Shown piece by piece: positions 5,777 to 9,193 of a DNA stretch of 9,193 nucleotides. A model generated the notes under the pieces. That model was not told the origin of the DNA. It ran no database searches and saw only the letters and a program-made list of their open reading frames with translations. Position numbers and translations under genes: made by a program. Each line of letters begins with the position of its first letter. Positions within the stretch are counted from its first letter, which is position 1. The DNA is from Marinobacter sp. (lineage in GTDB: Bacteria > Pseudomonadota > Gammaproteobacteria > Pseudomonadales > Oleiphilaceae), in NCBI GenBank assembly GCA_017643965.1, contig JAEPMM010000102.1:1-9193 (forward strand). Reading direction: 5' to 3'.

Positions 5777-7003
5777 TCAGACGTCCAGCAGAATACGTGC
5801 CGGATCTTCAAGCATTTCCTTGATCGCGACCAGGAACTGCACGGCTTCCTTGCCATCAACCATGCGGTGGTCGTAGGAAAGTGCCAGGTACATCATCGGC
5901 AGGATTTCGACCTTGCCATTGACCGCCATCGGGCGCTCCTGGATCTTGTGCATACCCAGGATCGCGGTCTGCGGCGGATTCAGGATCGGCGTGGAGATCA
6001 GTGAACCGAAGATGCCGCCGTTGGTGATGGTGAACGTGCCACCGGTCATGTCCTCAATGGCCAGCTTGCCGTCTTTGGCCTTGGTGCCGTATTCGACAAT
6101 CTTCTTCTCGATGTCGGCCAGACCCAGTGCGTCAACGTCGCGCACCACCGGAACCACCAGACCACGGTCGGTAGACACGGCCACACCAACGTCCTGGTAG
6201 CCGTGATACACCATGTCATTGCCATCAATCGAGGCGTTGACCGCCGGGAAGCGCTTGAGTGCCTCGGTCGCCGCCTTGGTGAAGAACGACATGAATCCCA
6301 GCTTGATACCGTGACGCTTCACGAAGCTGTCCTGATACTGCTTCCGCAACTCCATGATCGGCGCCATGTTCACTTCGTTGAACGTGGTCAGCATGGCTGC
6401 TGTCTGCTGCGCATTGACCAGACGCTTGGCGATGCTGGCGCGCAGGCGGGTCATGGGTACGCGCTTCTCGGCACGCTCGCCGGAATTCACGTCTACCTTG
6501 GGCAGATCCGCCGCCGGCTTCGGCGTTGAAGCAGAGCCTGAAGACTTCGCTGTATCAACATGATTCTGAACGTCTTCTTTCGTTACGCGACCGTCTTTCC
6601 CGGTGCCTTTAACAGCATTCGGATCAACGTTATTCTCCTCGGCCAGCTTGCGGGCAGCCGGGCTCAGGATGGCGTCGCCGGAGGCGGCGTTGCTCTCGGC
6701 TTCGGCCTTGGGCGCTTCTTCTTTGCTTTCCGGCTTGCTTTCTGCAGGCTTGGATTCGCCGGCGGCGCCTTCCTTGAAGCGGCCAATGACTTCACCACTT
6801 TCTACAGTGTCGCCCTCGCCTTTCAATACTTCCTCAATCACGCCGTCTGCAGGCGCAACCACTTCCAGAACCACTTTGTCGGTTTCAATATCGACAATCA
6901 GCTCATCACGGGAACAGGCTTCACCCGGCTGCTTGTGCCAGGTCGCGACGGTGCCCTCTGCGACCGACTCTGGGAAAACGGGGGCTTTAATCTCAGTTGA
7001 CAT
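5777..7003 (-). CDS. sucB: 2-oxoglutarate dehydrogenase E2, dihydrolipoyllysine succinyltransferase
   Basis: SucB is the core of the complex: it accepts the succinyl group from SucA on a swinging lipoyl arm and transfers it to CoA. Its 408 residues show the standard layout. A single lipoyl domain (about 1-76) has the modified lysine K43 in DIETDKVVLEV. An Ala/Pro/Glu/Ser/Lys-rich linker (about 77-110) is followed by the peripheral subunit-binding domain (about 111-148, with LSPAARKLAEE and GTGKDGRVTKEDV), a second linker, and the trimer-forming catalytic domain (about 180-408). That last domain ends in YDHRMVDG with H379 and D383 of the HxxxDG motif. A single lipoyl domain and the succinyltransferase-type N-terminus separate it from pyruvate dehydrogenase E2. 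TAAGGA (core 7010-7014) sits six bases before the ATG, and sucA ends 25 bases upstream, so the two genes form an operon. Confidence 0.98.
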   Translation of the reverse strand: MSTEIKAPVFPESVAEGTVATWHKQPGEACSRDELIVDIETDKVVLEVVAPADGVIEEVLKGEGDTVESGEVIGRFKEGAAGESKPAESKPESKEEAPKAEAESNAASGDAILSPAARKLAEENNVDPNAVKGTGKDGRVTKEDVQNHVDTAKSSGSASTPKPAADLPKVDVNSGERAEKRVPMTRLRASIAKRLVNAQQTAAMLTTFNEVNMAPIMELRKQYQDSFVKRHGIKLGFMSFFTKAATEALKRFPAVNASIDGNDMVYHGYQDVGVAVSTDRGLVVPVVRDVDALGLADIEKKIVEYGTKAKDGKLAIEDMTGGTFTITNGGIFGSLISTPILNPPQTAILGMHKIQERPMAVNGKVEILPMMYLALSYDHRMVDGKEAVQFLVAIKEMLEDPARILLDV

Positions 7004-7028
7004 CTCGGATCCTTAATTCGGTAGCTCG

Positions 7029-9193
7029 TCAGATTTCGAACGCGTCGTTAACCAGTTTCTTCTGTTCTTCGATATGCACGGACATATGGCCACACGCCGG
7101 AGCGGCAGACGCTTCACGGCCAGCATACTGAAGGTACAATTTATTGTTCTTGCGGTGCAGCGCATTGCGCATGTGGTGCTGACTGCAGTACCACGCACCC
7201 TGGTTCATGGGCTCTTCCTGGCACCAGACCACGTCTTTGAGCTTCGGATACTGGGCAAGAAGTTCATCCAGATCATCGCCCGGAAACGGGTACAGCTGCT
7301 CGATTCGCACAATCGCCACGTCGTTCCGCTCATCCGCCTTCTTCTTTTCCAGCAGGTCGAAATAGACCTTGCCACTGCACAGGATCAGGCGGGTGATTTT
7401 CTTCGGATCAGACGGCTCCTTCTCCTGCAGCACGGTCTGGAAGGTGCCGGACGTCAGATCCTCAAGATCGGACGTCGCCTCCTTGTGGCGCAACAGGCTC
7501 TTGGGAGTGATCGCCACCAGCGGCTTGCGCAGCGGACGCTTCACCTGACGGCGCAGCATGTGGAACACCTGGGATGGCGTGGTCGGCACACACACCTGGA
7601 TGTTGTGCTCGGCTGACAGCTGCAGGAAACGCTCGAGACGCGCGGAACTGTGTTCCGGCCCCTGACCTTCATAGCCGTGAGGCAGCAACAGGGTCAGACC
7701 ACAGAGTCGGCCCCACTTGTGCTCACCACTGGTGAGGAACTGGTCAATCACGACCTGGGCACCGTTGGCGAAATCGCCGAACTGGGCTTCCCACACCACC
7801 AGACCGTCCGGTGCGGTGGTCGAGTAGCCATACTCGAACGCCATGACGGCTTCTTCCGACAACAGCGAGTCGTAGATTTCCAGCTTCGGCTGGTCTTCTG
7901 CCAGATGCGCCAGCGCGATGTGGGTTGAGCCGTCCTTCTGGTTATGCAGTACCGCGTGGCGATGTGAGAAAGTGCCACGGCCAACATCCTGACCGGTGAT
8001 ACGGATCGGGTGGCCTTCGTCCAGCAAGGTGGCATAGGCCATCACTTCGCCGTAACCCCAGTTGATCGGCAGCGCACCCGCGGTCATCTTGTCCCGGTCG
8101 GAGACGATTTTGGACACCTGACGCTGAATGCTGAAACCTTCGGGAACCTGGGTGAGCTTTTTGCCCAGCTTCTGTATCGTTTTCAGTGCAACACTGGATT
8201 TGCACTTGGCGGTCCACTCATGGCCAAGGTACGGCGTCCAGTCGACGTACAGTTCTTTGTTCGGCTTCTTGACCAGCGACTTTACAACGTGATCGCCCTT
8301 GTCCAGCGCGTCACGATAGTCGAGGTCCATCTGCTTGGATTCGTCCTCGGAAATCACACCGGCCGCGATCAGCTTTTCGGCATAGAGCGCACGGGTGGTT
8401 TTCAGCTTACGAATCTTTTCATACATGACCGGCTGGGTCGCCGCAGGCTCGTCCGCCTCGTTGTGGCCGCGACGGCGATAGCACACCAGATCGATGACCA
8501 CGTCACGCTTGAATTCATTGCGATAGTCCATGGCCATCTGGGTCACGAACATCACTGCCTCGGGATCGTCCGCATTCACGTGCAGAATCGGTGCATGCAC
8601 CATCTTCGCCACGTCAGTGCAGTATTCCGTGGAACGGGCGTCTTCCTGTTTGCTGGTGGTAAAACCGACCTGGTTGTTGATGACGATGTGGATCGTACCG
8701 CCAATGCCGTAGCCCCGGGTCTGGGACATCTGGAAGGTTTCCATCACCACGCCCTGCCCGGCGAACGCCGCATCGCCGTGCATGATGATCGGAACCACCT
8801 GGGTACCATCGTTATCGTTGCGACGGGTCTGGCGGGCACGAACAGAACCCACGACAACCGGAGAGACGATCTCCAGGTGTGACGGGTTGAATGCCATGGC
8901 GAGGTGCACTTCACCGCCCGGGGTCATCACGTTGGATGAGAAACCCTGGTGGTACTTAACGTCGCCGGAGCCGGAATCCGCCAGTTTCTTGCCTTCGAAC
9001 TCGTCGAACAGCTCTTTGGGATTCTTGCCCAGGGTGTTGACCAGAACGTTGAGACGACCACGGTGGGCCATGCCCAGCACGATTTCCTTGGCACCGTAGG
9101 ATCCAGCGCGCTGGATAAGCTCATCGAGGCAGGGAATCAGGCTTTCGCCGCCTTCCAGGCCGAAACGCTTGACGCCGGGATAACGGGAACCCA
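7029..9193 (-). CDS. sucA: 2-oxoglutarate dehydrogenase E1 component (N-terminus cut by window edge)
   Basis: This thiamine-diphosphate enzyme decarboxylates 2-oxoglutarate and passes the succinyl group to the lipoyl arm of SucB. The frame is open to the right edge and yields 720 residues before the TGA at 7029-7031. By alignment from memory with E. coli SucA (933 residues), roughly 217 N-terminal residues are missing. Visible motifs in order are RYPGVKRFGLEGGESLIP, then MAHRGRLN and FNPSHLEIVSPV, which carry the two active-site histidines (E. coli H260 and H298). Next come the thiamine-diphosphate/Mg segment from GDAAFAGQG to INNQVGFTTS, and GQDVGRGTFSHRHAVLHNQ in the pyrimidine-binding domain. 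The C-terminus GREASAAPACGHMSVH is typical. An in-frame GTG at 9078-9080 is an internal valine, not the start. sdhCDAB often lies upstream in related genomes, but that region is outside this window. Confidence 0.98.
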   Translation of the reverse strand, partial: GSRYPGVKRFGLEGGESLIPCLDELIQRAGSYGAKEIVLGMAHRGRLNVLVNTLGKNPKELFDEFEGKKLADSGSGDVKYHQGFSSNVMTPGGEVHLAMAFNPSHLEIVSPVVVGSVRARQTRRNDNDGTQVVPIIMHGDAAFAGQGVVMETFQMSQTRGYGIGGTIHIVINNQVGFTTSKQEDARSTEYCTDVAKMVHAPILHVNADDPEAVMFVTQMAMDYRNEFKRDVVIDLVCYRRRGHNEADEPAATQPVMYEKIRKLKTTRALYAEKLIAAGVISEDESKQMDLDYRDALDKGDHVVKSLVKKPNKELYVDWTPYLGHEWTAKCKSSVALKTIQKLGKKLTQVPEGFSIQRQVSKIVSDRDKMTAGALPINWGYGEVMAYATLLDEGHPIRITGQDVGRGTFSHRHAVLHNQKDGSTHIALAHLAEDQPKLEIYDSLLSEEAVMAFEYGYSTTAPDGLVVWEAQFGDFANGAQVVIDQFLTSGEHKWGRLCGLTLLLPHGYEGQGPEHSSARLERFLQLSAEHNIQVCVPTTPSQVFHMLRRQVKRPLRKPLVAITPKSLLRHKEATSDLEDLTSGTFQTVLQEKEPSDPKKITRLILCSGKVYFDLLEKKKADERNDVAIVRIEQLYPFPGDDLDELLAQYPKLKDVVWCQEEPMNQGAWYCSQHHMRNALHRKNNKLYLQYAGREASAAPACGHMSVHIEEQKKLVNDAFEI

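Noticed and set aside
8010..8882. Plus-strand open frame of 290 codons opposite sucA.
   Set aside because: The minus-strand frame encodes conserved SucA motifs throughout; the plus frame is a compositional shadow.
9078..9080. GTG as the start of sucA.
   Set aside because: The frame continues upstream with conserved SucA sequence (RYPGVKRFGLEGGE), so this GTG is an internal valine of a gene cut by the window edge.
1..9193. A hidden novel system, mobile element, CRISPR array or tRNA/rRNA gene.
   Set aside because: I looked on both strands; nearly all bases belong to seven conserved housekeeping genes, and the gaps are too short to hold such features. No transposase, integrase, repeat array or tRNA-like fold was seen.

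Overview
This window looks like ordinary chromosomal DNA from a gammaproteobacterium of moderately high G+C, with proteins and gene order of the Pseudomonas/Marinobacter kind. Marinobacter or a close marine relative is my best guess, from general protein resemblance and the sucA-sucB-lpd-sucC-sucD order; no search was run. Every gene I can support lies on the minus strand, so transcription runs from the right end to the left.

Right and centre (9193 down to 2066) is the 2-oxoglutarate to succinate segment of the TCA cycle. It holds sucA (E1o, 5' end outside the window), sucB (E2o with its lipoyl domain), lpd (E3), then a 197-base gap full of inverted repeats, then sucC and sucD. SucA, SucB and Lpd form the 2-oxoglutarate dehydrogenase complex, which makes succinyl-CoA, CO2 and NADH. 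SucCD then converts succinyl-CoA to succinate with nucleotide triphosphate formation. The gaps sucA/sucB (25 bases) and sucB/lpd (35 bases) are short, and sucC and sucD overlap by one base. A strong intrinsic terminator (2010-2046) closes the block after sucD.

Left (1965 down to 1) is a separate transcription unit. It starts at a clear sigma70-type promoter (TTAACG, 17 bases, TATAAT) and carries trpS (tryptophanyl-tRNA synthetase) and then scpA, which runs off the left edge. TrpS most likely starts at a TTG codon (1877-1879) behind a near-perfect Shine-Dalgarno, not at the upstream ATG. It also carries a four-cysteine pattern close to the iron-sulfur motif known from Thermotoga TrpRS.

I found no mobile element, CRISPR array, tRNA, rRNA or undescribed multi-gene system. 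The items most worth a second look are the TrpRS cysteine motif, the hairpin-rich lpd-sucC gap with four CTGCC/GGCAG elements, and a Gly-to-Val change in the normally invariant GGxC motif of the dihydrolipoyl dehydrogenase.
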